From assembly GCF_000613805.1 (NCBI RefSeq), contig NZ_BAJR01000010.1:26937-90936 (forward strand): DNA of 64,000 nucleotides, written 5' to 3'. Shown one piece after another: positions 49,157-56,932 of this stretch (positions are counted from its first letter, which is position 1; every line of letters starts with the position of its first letter). The DNA is from Phocaeicola paurosaccharolyticus JCM 15092 (GTDB lineage: Bacteria; Bacteroidota; Bacteroidia; Bacteroidales; Bacteroidaceae). Under the pieces are notes generated by a model. The model was given only the letters and a program-made list of their open reading frames with translations, searched no databases and had not been told where the DNA came from. The translations under genes and the position numbers were made by a program.

Positions 49157-50110
49157 TCAGTAAATATTCTTTGCTATTTGTTTAACACTATCTACTGCTC
49201 CCACAGTATAGAAATGTACACTTGGTACTCCACATTTGATAAGTTCCTTGCACTGGTTTATAGACCATTCTATGCCAAGCGCTGTGGTATCATCATCATT
49301 CTTACATTTCAAAGCCTCTGCAGCAAGTTCTTGTGGTAAATCAATCTTGAATGTTTTAGGAATCATACTCAATTGATTAAGTTTACGGAATGGCTTAATT
49401 CCTGGGATAATAGGTACGTTTATACCCTCTTTTCTAACTCTCTCAACAAAGTCGAAGTACTTCTGGTTGTCAAAGAACATCTGTGTAACAGCATATTCTG
49501 CACCAGCCTCAATCTTTTTCTTGAGCCAGTAAATATCTTGATCCATATTTGGTGACTCTTCGTGCTTCTCCGGGTAGCATGCAACTCCGTAGCTGAAAGG
49601 AGCTCCTGGAGATTTGATAGGAGATCCGTCTTCAAAGAGTCCTTTGTTGAAATTGTTAATCTGATACTCTAATTCCAAGGCATGACTATATCCTTCAGGC
49701 TCCGGTACGAATGAAGATTCATGTTTTGCTTTGTCGCCTCTTAGAATGAGCAAGTCTGTTATACCTAGAAACTGAAGATCAAGCAGCACATATTCGGTAT
49801 CCTTTCTGCTGTACCCACTGCATAGAATATGAGGGACAGTTGGAATATTGTATCTATTTAAAAGAGCAGCAGCAACAGCTACAGTACCAGGACGTCTGCG
49901 TTCACGTGATCTTTGGAACATCCCGTTACCTAGATCCTTGTATACATATTCACTTCTATGAGTTGTGATGTTGATATACTTAGGATCAAACTCCAAAAGT
50001 GTCTCAACGTTATTATACAATTTATCTATTCCGGTTCCCTTTAATGGAGGTAACAACTCAAAAGAAAATGCTGTCTTATCTGAATTTTTTATTAAATCAA
50101 CTATTCTCAT
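49157..50110 (-). CDS. metF: Methylenetetrahydrofolate reductase
   Basis: 317 residues; flavin TIM-barrel enzyme that makes 5-methyltetrahydrofolate for methionine synthesis. Conserved pieces: FSFELLPPLKGTG, NITTHRSEYV, DLLILRGDK, YAVTQMFFDNQKYFDF and PIIPGIKPF. Normal length. It begins an operon with holB 3 bp downstream. Confidence 0.95.
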   Translation of the reverse strand: MRIVDLIKNSDKTAFSFELLPPLKGTGIDKLYNNVETLLEFDPKYINITTHRSEYVYKDLGNGMFQRSRERRRPGTVAVAAALLNRYNIPTVPHILCSGYSRKDTEYVLLDLQFLGITDLLILRGDKAKHESSFVPEPEGYSHALELEYQINNFNKGLFEDGSPIKSPGAPFSYGVACYPEKHEESPNMDQDIYWLKKKIEAGAEYAVTQMFFDNQKYFDFVERVRKEGINVPIIPGIKPFRKLNQLSMIPKTFKIDLPQELAAEALKCKNDDDTTALGIEWSINQCKELIKCGVPSVHFYTVGAVDSVKQIAKNIY

Positions 50111-50147
50111 TATGCTTGATTCTCAATTTCATAAATACATATTTGGA

Positions 50148-50155
50148 CAAAAATA
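50148..50155 (-). promoter_or_regulatory. Candidate -7 box (TATTTTTG) of the metF operon
   Basis: Minus-strand match to TAnnTTTG, 38 bp before the metF ATG. Confidence 0.45.
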
Positions 50156-50260
50156 AGAAAATTATTGCATTAATTTGGGATGGATTCTCAATATTTTGAG
50201 AACTTTTGTCCATAAATAGAGCATAGTTAATGGAGCTATGTGAAAAAACATGAATTCGAT

Positions 50261-50415
50261 TTACAATAAAGGCGAGTCAATAACTCTATTAATAGTGTTA
50301 TCGATATAGTTTAAGCCGATCAACAAGTAATCAAATTCCCTATTGAGATCATTTTCCCAAAATTTATGGATGCATTTCTTTATTAAATCGAATGTTTTTG
50401 TGTAGATAAAAAATA
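50261..50415 (-). other. Open frame of about 50 codons without ATG behind the phospholipase gene
   Basis: In the 319-bp gap 50111-50429 the minus strand has one protein-like frame (…KCIHKFWENDLNREFDYLL… ending RVIDSPLL-stop at 50261). It is bounded upstream by a stop and has no ATG, GTG or TTG at its beginning, so it is either chance or the tail of a lost gene. Otherwise the gap holds only the metF promoter. Confidence 0.25.
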
Positions 50416-50429
50416 TTTATCTTATTGCT

Positions 50430-51695
50430 CTATAAGAAAGGTGTAAGGACATTGGCAAACCAACCTACAAATTTTTTCCACGGAGTACGTTTATCATAAA
50501 TCTCTTTTGTTAGTAATGTACTCTGACTCTTGTCATTATTGAATGTGTTGATTAATTCACTAGCGACTTTTTTATTGAAAATTACGGCATTTACCTCATA
50601 GTCATATCTGAGACTTCTACTATTCAAGTTTGTACTACCCACTGTGCAGTATAGGCCGTCTATCATCATGATTTTTGCATGATGGAAACCTCCGTTGAAG
50701 ATGTAAATTTCAGCACCTTTCTTTCTCAGTTTGTTTACATTGTAAAAGGCCGCATCAGGAGTAAAATAGATGTCCGACTTACCAGGAATCATAATTTGTA
50801 CGTTAACTCCTCTTTTCAAAGCCTTTTCCAGCGCTTTTTGAATAGAACTTGTCGGTACGAAGTATGGATTAATAATCTGTATTCTCTCTTTGGCGGAATT
50901 TATAGAGTTAACATAAAACTCTCTCATTATCTTAGGAGTCTTGCCAGGCCATCTGTCAAGAATAGCAACATTACATCCATTGATTACTGGTGCATCTATG
51001 CTATCTTTATATTTATTGAAGTCACTATCTATCTTTTCTTTAGTGATTTTTTCCCACATAGAGATAAATATATCCTGAAGATTTTTTACTGCTTCCCCTT
51101 CTATCTTGACATGCATATCTCTCCAGTCACCAATCTTTGGTAAACCGGTAATGTAGTAATCAGCTATATTCATACCTCCTGTATAGCCAATCTTTCCATC
51201 TATGATAATGATTTTTCGGTGATCTCTCTTCAGTACATGATTAATCCATGGGAAACGTATCGGGTCATATTTAATAATTTCTACTCCGCTCTCTCTAATA
51301 GCTTTCAGATGACTCTTTTTAAGCGGCTTATTATTTGACATATTACCGAAAGCATCGAACAAAGCTCTAACTTTTACTCCCTCTCTAGCCTTTTGAGCTA
51401 ACAATTCAAAAAGAGTTTTTGCTATGGAGTCATTCCTAAAGTTGAAATATTCTAGCTCAATTGAGTGTTTTGCCTTCCTTACCTCATCAAACAGATCATT
51501 AAACTTCTCTTTACCACTTTTTAGTAACTTAACCTTGTTGTTGGAAGTGATAGGTATTCCCTCTTTCTGAAGGATATCTATCATCATCGAATCGCTGGTA
51601 TAAGTATCTATAGAGTCATTAATCTGTGAATATGCATTTGTGTTATTCAGTAGAGAAATGAACAATAGAAAGAGAATTAATTTACTTTTACCCAT
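50430..51695 (-). CDS. Exported phospholipase D / cardiolipin synthase-like protein
   Basis: 421 residues. Signal peptide (MGKSKLILFLLFISLLNNTNA) in place of the two N-terminal membrane helices of classical cardiolipin synthases. Two HKD motifs are complete: HRKIIIIDGKIGYTGGMN and HAKIMMIDGLYCTVGSTN. The two-lobed PLD fold fits cardiolipin synthase of the ClsB/ClsC kind or a periplasmic phosphatidyltransferase. The C-terminus TPWKKFVGWFANVLTPFL resembles the amphipathic end of cardiolipin synthases. Transcribed alone. Confidence 0.9.
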   Translation of the reverse strand: MGKSKLILFLLFISLLNNTNAYSQINDSIDTYTSDSMMIDILQKEGIPITSNNKVKLLKSGKEKFNDLFDEVRKAKHSIELEYFNFRNDSIAKTLFELLAQKAREGVKVRALFDAFGNMSNNKPLKKSHLKAIRESGVEIIKYDPIRFPWINHVLKRDHRKIIIIDGKIGYTGGMNIADYYITGLPKIGDWRDMHVKIEGEAVKNLQDIFISMWEKITKEKIDSDFNKYKDSIDAPVINGCNVAILDRWPGKTPKIMREFYVNSINSAKERIQIINPYFVPTSSIQKALEKALKRGVNVQIMIPGKSDIYFTPDAAFYNVNKLRKKGAEIYIFNGGFHHAKIMMIDGLYCTVGSTNLNSRSLRYDYEVNAVIFNKKVASELINTFNNDKSQSTLLTKEIYDKRTPWKKFVGWFANVLTPFL

Positions 51696-51716
51696 TAAAA
51701 TGTAGTTTGATTAGTG

Positions 51717-51724
51717 CAAATTTA
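51717..51724 (-). promoter_or_regulatory. Candidate -7 box (TAAATTTG) of the phospholipase gene
   Basis: Minus-strand match to TAnnTTTG, 22 bp before the ATG; a TTTG occurs 22 bp further upstream, slightly wider than usual. Confidence 0.45.
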
Positions 51725-51750
51725 CCTATATTTTCAAAAAAAAATGCAAA

Positions 51751-52114
51751 GTATCACTTCTAATTAAAATCTTTCGCTACATTTCCCCATTTCATCGACT
51801 CTTTTATTGAAACAACATGATGTGAGCTTACTCCTGATAAATATATGATAGGATATCATATAACTATTGTTTGTTGACAAAGGTTGCTAATTATCAGGTA
51901 GATAATCTAAGCCTCTCTATTATAACAGTCCTTCAGTTTATTACTAGAAATAAAAGATTTCGGGTAGAACGGATAAATGAGTTCCTGTATTACTTTTCTT
52001 ATCTTAAAATGCAATTTCCACATTATTACTTTATATATTTTATCCTGTTCATTAATAATTACAGGAGTTTTGTTTTAGTTTTGTTCTATAATTACCATTG
52101 CAAAACGATAATCA
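51751..52114. other. Gap without a recognised gene
   Basis: AT-rich DNA between the phospholipase and the DUF5131 gene. A frame at 51871-52176 would begin with TTG and run into the next gene in another frame; I see no reason to call it. No hairpin or repeat stands out. Confidence 0.5.
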
Positions 52115-52870
52115 ATGATACCAAATGCTATAGTAAAAGGTTCATCTATGTGGAACTTGTGGCATGGATGCCATAAGGTTAGCCCAGGTTGTATGAATTG
52201 CTATGTTTATCGAGGTGATGCTAAGCGTGATGTAGATAGTAACATTGTTACAAAAACAAAGAACTTTGATTTGCCTATAAGAAGAAAGAGAAATGGAGAG
52301 TATAAGATTTCCTCTGGTACTCTCTTGTATACCTGTTTTACTTCCGATTTTTTTATTGATGATGCTGATGTTTGGCGAAATGAAGCTTGGAATATGATAC
52401 GTGAACGCAATGACCTTCATTTCCTTATTATCACAAAACGTATTGACCGTTTTTCCCAGTGTGTACCTAATGATTGGGGAGACGGATATGACAATGTTAC
52501 AATCTGTTGTACAGTAGAGAATCAGAAGTATGCTGATTATCGGTTACCCATTTATAAGGACTCAGCAATTAAGCATAAAATTATAATTTGCGAACCCTTA
52601 TTAGAGGGCATTGATTTAAATCCATTTAAGATAGGAGAGTGGATTGATCAGGTTGTTGCAGGAGGTGAGTCCGGCAGTCAGGCTCGAGTATGTGATTATA
52701 ACTGGGTACTCAATTTGCGAAATACATGCCTCTCCCAGAATGTATCTTTCTGGTTTAAGCAGACAGGCGCACTGTTCTTTAAAGATGGTAAGACATACTC
52801 TATCAAACGACAGTTCCAGCATTCTCAGGCTCGAAAAGCTAGAATAAATATTGAGTCTGGGTGTGAATAG
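52115..52870 (+). CDS. DUF5131 (phage Gp37/Gp68) family protein
   Basis: 251 residues. The family is marked by a radical-SAM-like Cys cluster near the start: C19-HKVSPG-C26-MN-C29 in NLWHGCHKVSPGCMNCY. Later conserved parts are TCFTSDFF, FLIITKRIDRF, VAGGESGSQARVC and SFWFKQTG. Homologues are frequent in phages and mobile DNA, and their function is unknown. Here it stands alone beside an exporter and a regulator, with no phage structural genes in the window, so it is probably a transferred single gene. The ATG at 52115 is used; MWNLWHGC at residue 12 is possible. Confidence 0.9.
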   Translation: MIPNAIVKGSSMWNLWHGCHKVSPGCMNCYVYRGDAKRDVDSNIVTKTKNFDLPIRRKRNGEYKISSGTLLYTCFTSDFFIDDADVWRNEAWNMIRERNDLHFLIITKRIDRFSQCVPNDWGDGYDNVTICCTVENQKYADYRLPIYKDSAIKHKIIICEPLLEGIDLNPFKIGEWIDQVVAGGESGSQARVCDYNWVLNLRNTCLSQNVSFWFKQTGALFFKDGKTYSIKRQFQHSQARKARINIESGCE

Positions 52871-52888
52871 CCTACAAATATTTAGAAA

Positions 52889-54072
52889 TCAAGAACAGCT
52901 TTTCTTATCTTTATTGCAGATAAAGATAAAATACATAAGGATACAAGCCGTCAATGCCATTACTGCACCAAAGTAGAAAGGTATTTGATTATTTATGTTA
53001 TCATACATCCATCCACCCAAAAAACTGGCAGGAAGAAGTGTAAGACCAAGGGTAGCATGGTATAGTCCATAACCAGTACCTTTCATCTCTTTTGTTGTAA
53101 TGTCAGAAATAAACGATTTTTGGCTAACATCAGTAAGTGCACTATAAATGCCGTAAAGAATAAAAAGCGGTATAAAAGCAGTAAAACTATCACAATATCC
53201 AAAGAAAAGATAAGTAATAGCATAAACAGCAAATCCTAGAGATATAAGCTTTTCACGTCCAATTTTGTCAGACAGTTTTCCAATAGGAATTGCCAACAAT
53301 ACCGACGTCGCATTAAAAATCATGTAGATAAATGGTATCCATGCCTTTTCAATACCTGTTTCATAAGTCTTTATTAGTAGTAAGGCATCGGAAGAATTGC
53401 CTAAGGAGAAGATAAAACTATCATCATAAAAAGATAATAACGTTTTGGTAGTAGTTTTATAGATACTATATCTTTCTTTTTCTTGTCAGCAGACTTCAAC
53501 TCTTTTATTCCAATAATCACAACCAATACACCCAAAACCGCTGGAATGGTAGCCCACAGAAATATACTGTGATAATTATTTGGCATAAGGAATAGAGCTA
53601 AACTCGCAAGTAGTGGACCAATAATAGCACCACTATTATCCATAGCTTTTTGGAACCCAAAGTTCTTGCCAATCTCTTTATTGCTAATAGAAGCAGCAAT
53701 CAGGCTATCTCTTGGGGCAGCACGCAGTCCCTTACCTATTCTTTCTGAGAAACGGGCAATTAAGACTTGAAATGGAGCTGTTACTAAAGCATAGAAAGGA
53801 GTGACAATCGCCGTAATTCCATAACCCAAAACCATAAAAGGTTTTTTACGTCCTATTTTGTCGCTCCAATAACCAGATGCCGCTTTTAGCAGAGATGCTG
53901 TACTCTCTGCAATTCCTTCAATCAAAGATATAGTTGTTTTCGATGCGCCGATAGACATCAAAAATAATGGCATAATACTATAGACCATTTTTGTGGAGAT
54001 ATCAGTAAAAAAACTGGTAAGTCCTGTAGCCATCACATTACGATGAATTCCAGAAAGCAATCTTATCTTCAT
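52889..54072 (-). CDS. MFS transporter, apparent frameshift
   Basis: The frames 54072-53401 and 53323-52889 together give one 12-helix permease. One T is missing in the coding-strand T4 at 53417-53414; adding it joins MMIVFIFSLGNSSDALLL to the rest and gives 394 residues, normal for the family. N-terminus: GLTSFFTDISTKMVYSIMPLF; loop 2-3 GYWSDKIGRKKPF and GKGLRAAPRD; second half GKLSDKIGREK. This pattern resembles drug or metabolite exporters of the YfkF-like kind. Substrate unknown. It converges with the DUF5131 gene, 18 bp apart. Confidence 0.85.
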
Positions 54073-54416
54073 AAGTATATTATCACATTAAACAATATAT
54101 TTTCTTATTTTACTAGAACAACCATTACTTGCTGTTTGACTTTCGAACTATTTGATGATGAGCTATTTTAAATTAAACTACATCTCATTAGTCTAAATTG
54201 CTTTACACTATTTTGAGTTCGTGAGTAAAAAAATATTCTCGTTGCTGCAAAATAGTAATTTTCATTTAGATAATATAGGCTTAATTTGAAAAAGTATTAA
54301 TTTCAGCCTGTACTTTATTGGGATCAATCTTGAAAATAAATAAGGTTGCTTAATTTTGTAGAACTCTTCATCCATATTTTGTCGCCTTTTTCCAAATGCT
54401 AATGTTTCCAATTAAT
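54073..54416. other. Gap between divergent exporter and AraC regulator
   Basis: No gene, hairpin or repeat recognised. Likely holds promoters for both genes; TAATTTTG also occurs at 54351-54358 on the plus strand. Confidence 0.45.
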
Positions 54417-54424
54417 TAATTTTG
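54417..54424 (+). promoter_or_regulatory. Candidate -7 box (TAATTTTG) immediately before the AraC gene
   Basis: A match to TAnnTTTG only 7 bp before the ATG at 54431. If used, the transcript would start at or next to the A of the start codon, making a leaderless mRNA. The copy at 54351 would give a normal leader. Confidence 0.35.
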
Positions 54425-54430
54425 CACCAT

Positions 54431-55222
54431 ATGGAAAGTTTCAGAATAGTATATCCTTCTGCTTTGCTAGCTTTATACGTTAAACATTATTGGTTCTTGG
54501 AGACCGATGATGTTCTAACTTCTCAACGTATTATCCCGACAGGAAATGTAGAACTGATATTTCATAGAGGTGAATCAATGATGAATAATGAAAGAATTAT
54601 TCCAGTCTCATCTATCTCTGGACAATCTTTTTCTTTCACCGACTTACATCCCATGGGAAAGGTGAATATGATTGCCGTGGTATTCCATCCGTTCGGTGCT
54701 AAGGCTTTTTTAAATATGCCAATAGGGGAGTTGGCTGATTCTGTTGTTTCGGCTGGTGAAGTTGATATAAAATTGAATGAACTTGAGGATAAAATTCTTA
54801 ATGCCAAATCAGATGATGAATGTGTCAGCCTTATAGAAAACTATCTTATAAAAAGTTTCAAACCTTACAAAGAACATAATTATTTGAGATTGCTCTCTGC
54901 CATCAATGTTGTAAATACACCTGATGAGAATATGTCTGTTATGAAACTAGCCGATAGTGTCTGCCTTGAAAAGAAACAGCTGGAGCGTACTTTTAATGAT
55001 TATATAGGAATATCTCCCAAGAAGTTCATGAGGATAGTTCGTTTTCAGAGAGCCCTTTATATCCTTCAGAACAATCCAAGAATCAGTTTTACCCAGTTAG
55101 CTTATGAAAGTGGCTATTATGATCAATCACATATGACCAATGAGTTCAAGCTGTTTTCTGGTTATTCTCCTACTCAATATATATCTATCTGTGCTCCAAA
55201 CTCTGATTATTTCTCTTATTAG
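54431..55222 (+). CDS. AraC-family transcriptional regulator
   Basis: 263 residues from the ATG at 54431. The N-terminal part (1-110) resembles DUF6597 (YVKHYWFLE, IPTGNVELIFH, VVFHPFGAKAF); the C-terminal 100 residues hold two helix-turn-helix motifs (MSVMKLADSVCLEKKQLERTF and ISFTQLAYESGYYDQSHMTNEF, outline) ending in GYSPTQY. It probably controls the VOC gene 66 bp downstream and perhaps the divergent exporter. The effector is unknown. Confidence 0.93.
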   Translation: MESFRIVYPSALLALYVKHYWFLETDDVLTSQRIIPTGNVELIFHRGESMMNNERIIPVSSISGQSFSFTDLHPMGKVNMIAVVFHPFGAKAFLNMPIGELADSVVSAGEVDIKLNELEDKILNAKSDDECVSLIENYLIKSFKPYKEHNYLRLLSAINVVNTPDENMSVMKLADSVCLEKKQLERTFNDYIGISPKKFMRIVRFQRALYILQNNPRISFTQLAYESGYYDQSHMTNEFKLFSGYSPTQYISICAPNSDYFSY

Positions 55223-55288
55223 TCGCGTTTTTCCAATTTTATGCTTTTTAGAGTTACCATCTTTGGAATGTCATTTAAATTATAAAAT

Positions 55289-55660
55289 ATGAAACCATTA
55301 GTAAAATTTATTGAGATTCCTGCAGCCGATTTTTATCGTGCTGTAAAGTTCTATGAAACCTTATTCAATCTGAAGATGTCGGTATGTGATTGTGGTGATA
55401 TTGAGAAGATGGCTTTCTTCGGAGATTTCTCTCTAGAGCCAAATATCGCGATATCTTGGTCGCCAAAATTTCATCCTTCAAAAGATGGTCTGCTTGTAAG
55501 TTTTTCTGTAGACAGTATTGATACCACCTTGTCATTGGTGAATGAGAATGGTGGTAATACAGTAATTGATAAAACAAAAATCCAAGCCGATGGAATGGGC
55601 TATTTTGCAGTTTTCGTAGATAGTGAAGGGAATAGCATAGGGCTTTATTCTGATAATTAG
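55289..55660 (+). CDS. VOC (glyoxalase/bleomycin-resistance) family protein
   Basis: 123 residues, one two-module VOC fold: KFIEIPAADFYRAVKFYETLF at the start and YFAVFVDSEGNSIGLYS at the end, where the E/H metal ligands of glyoxalases would lie. Several metal ligands are not obvious (no His in the first strand), so it may not be a metalloenzyme. The AraC regulator is directly upstream on the same strand, a frequent pairing. Confidence 0.9.
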   Translation: MKPLVKFIEIPAADFYRAVKFYETLFNLKMSVCDCGDIEKMAFFGDFSLEPNIAISWSPKFHPSKDGLLVSFSVDSIDTTLSLVNENGGNTVIDKTKIQADGMGYFAVFVDSEGNSIGLYSDN

Positions 55661-55722
55661 TTCTGTAGAGTAGAAACGACTTTTGGAATATATCTGCAAT
55701 TCAGCCGAAGTATTTTTTATGG

Positions 55723-55762
55723 AACCAAGAAGAGGAGTTCGTATGAACTCCTCTTCTTGGTT
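55723..55762. terminator. Perfect 18-bp hairpin
   Basis: AACCAAGAAGAGGAGTTC, loop GTAT, exact complement, 62 bp after the VOC gene; T-rich DNA precedes and follows it. Terminator for the AraC-VOC transcript. Confidence 0.75.
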
Positions 55763-55824
55763 ATCCGCTTGATATCTATTCTTGATCCAATTATTTGCGG
55801 CCTTTACTATTGTAAGTTTCTTAA

Positions 55825-56018
55825 TTACAATACTTTAAAGAAATCATTATCAGGGTTCATTTTGTATGGATTACCTGCATTAAATTCAAGTATAGCCATA
55901 TTGAATTGGGGTTGTGATATTGTGGATAGAAAATCCTCGTCTTTATCGGAATAAGCAATGAAGGCAAATTATGCTAATAGGACTAATGTAAGTCCAACCA
56001 TATAATTTAATATTTCAT
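55825..56018 (-). pseudogene. Decayed duplicate of the neighbouring small lipoprotein, N-terminal part
   Basis: The minus strand begins ATGAAATATTAAATTATATG and, after a 2-base gap is corrected, reads ILNYMVGLTLVLLA-stop-FAFIAYSDKDEDFL. This parallels the start of the intact lipoprotein upstream (IKSFIGLTLVLFASFTFTACSDEDD): same length, same hydrophobic core, same acidic stretch, with the lipobox Cys lost and a stop in the core. The frame then stays open to a stop at 55825. The ATG of the remnant forms the last codons (MKY) of the intact gene, so the two copies touch. Confidence 0.6.
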
Positions 56019-56651
56019 ATCAAACAATTTATATTTGGCGCTATTCTGTAAATCACTTAATTCTTTATCAGTCATTTGTACGTATATGGAAACCCCATAG
56101 ATTTCTCTGTTATTACTTCTTACTCCCAACGAATGTACCATACAAAAACTTGGTTGGCTTCCTAGAGTCCAACCTGTTACCTGAAGGTATTTGTCGGATT
56201 CTAATAACAATACAGTTCTTGACGAACCATTATATCTATTGTTGAAACTATATGATATGACGTTCTTCTTAACTGCGCCAGCTTCTGCATCTGAATGATA
56301 ATATGTTGTCAATTGAGTTTCATTGTCAAAATAATAATAAGTAGGACTTACTCCGAACATGTTACTGTAATAATCGTTTGAAAGTCTTTTTCCGTTCTCG
56401 TCAATTTCCCATGTGCCATAGTTCTTCCAACCATGTCCAATGAACATTTGGTTGAAATCTTCTTTACTTATTCCTCCGCCGTCTCCGAAACATCGTCCAT
56501 TATCGTCATAATCATAATTATTTCCATGATTATCCAAATAAGTTTTCCATTCCGAAAAAAGTGGAGCATCGTCTTCATCGGAACATGCTGTGAAGGTGAA
56601 TGATGCGAATAGAACTAACGTAAGTCCGATAAATGATTTAATATTCTTCAT
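56007..56651 (-). CDS. Small lipoprotein of unknown function
   Basis: 214 residues. Signal peptide with lipobox FTFTAC (Cys 23), then SDEDDAPLFSEW, whose acidic start is typical of surface-exported lipoproteins in Bacteroidetes. The rest is rich in Tyr, Asn, Asp and Gly, with YLDNHGNNYDYDDNGRC and a beta-rich body; no family recognised. A decayed duplicate lies directly downstream. Single gene, flanked by an IS66 element upstream. Confidence 0.8.
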   Translation of the reverse strand: MKNIKSFIGLTLVLFASFTFTACSDEDDAPLFSEWKTYLDNHGNNYDYDDNGRCFGDGGGISKEDFNQMFIGHGWKNYGTWEIDENGKRLSNDYYSNMFGVSPTYYYFDNETQLTTYYHSDAEAGAVKKNVISYSFNNRYNGSSRTVLLLESDKYLQVTGWTLGSQPSFCMVHSLGVRSNNREIYGVSIYVQMTDKELSDLQNSAKYKLFDMKY

Positions 56652-56713
56652 ATCATTTTAATTTTATTTCTTATTAAATGCTTTTCTATTGAAATTACTG
56701 CATGGGTGCAATG

Positions 56714-56848
56714 CTATTTTAATAACTTTCTATCGTTATCGTCTTCAAGCACTTTCATTTGCTGAATGGCTATCTGATTGAGTTTAAGGAGTCGCTCGCC
56801 TTGTGGAAGTCCTTGTTCAATAGTAAGCCTTCGGTAAAGTACGTCTAA
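56714..56848 (-). other. C-terminal-like open frame across the left IS66 end
   Basis: From a stop at 56849 the minus strand reads LDVLYRRLTIEQGLPQGERL… and ends …QQMKVLEDDNDRKLLK-stop at 56714. It looks like the tail of a real protein and crosses the left inverted repeat of the IS, so it may be the end of an interrupted gene or a fortuitous fusion. Not identified. Confidence 0.3.
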
Positions 56849-56932
56849 TCAGAAATAAGTAGCAACTTGCACCAAGTTTGTTCAACTTGGAAGAACTTGA
56901 TGCAAGTTGGGACTATTTTATTCGAGTTGGTT

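Noticed and set aside
51871..52176. 101-codon plus-strand frame starting with TTG
   Set aside because: It overlaps the start of the DUF5131 gene in another frame, has no good start, and turns into low-complexity Phe/Tyr-rich sequence.
55757..55954. 65-codon plus-strand frame after the VOC gene
   Set aside because: It begins inside the terminator hairpin and lies opposite the decayed lipoprotein copy, which explains the sequence better.
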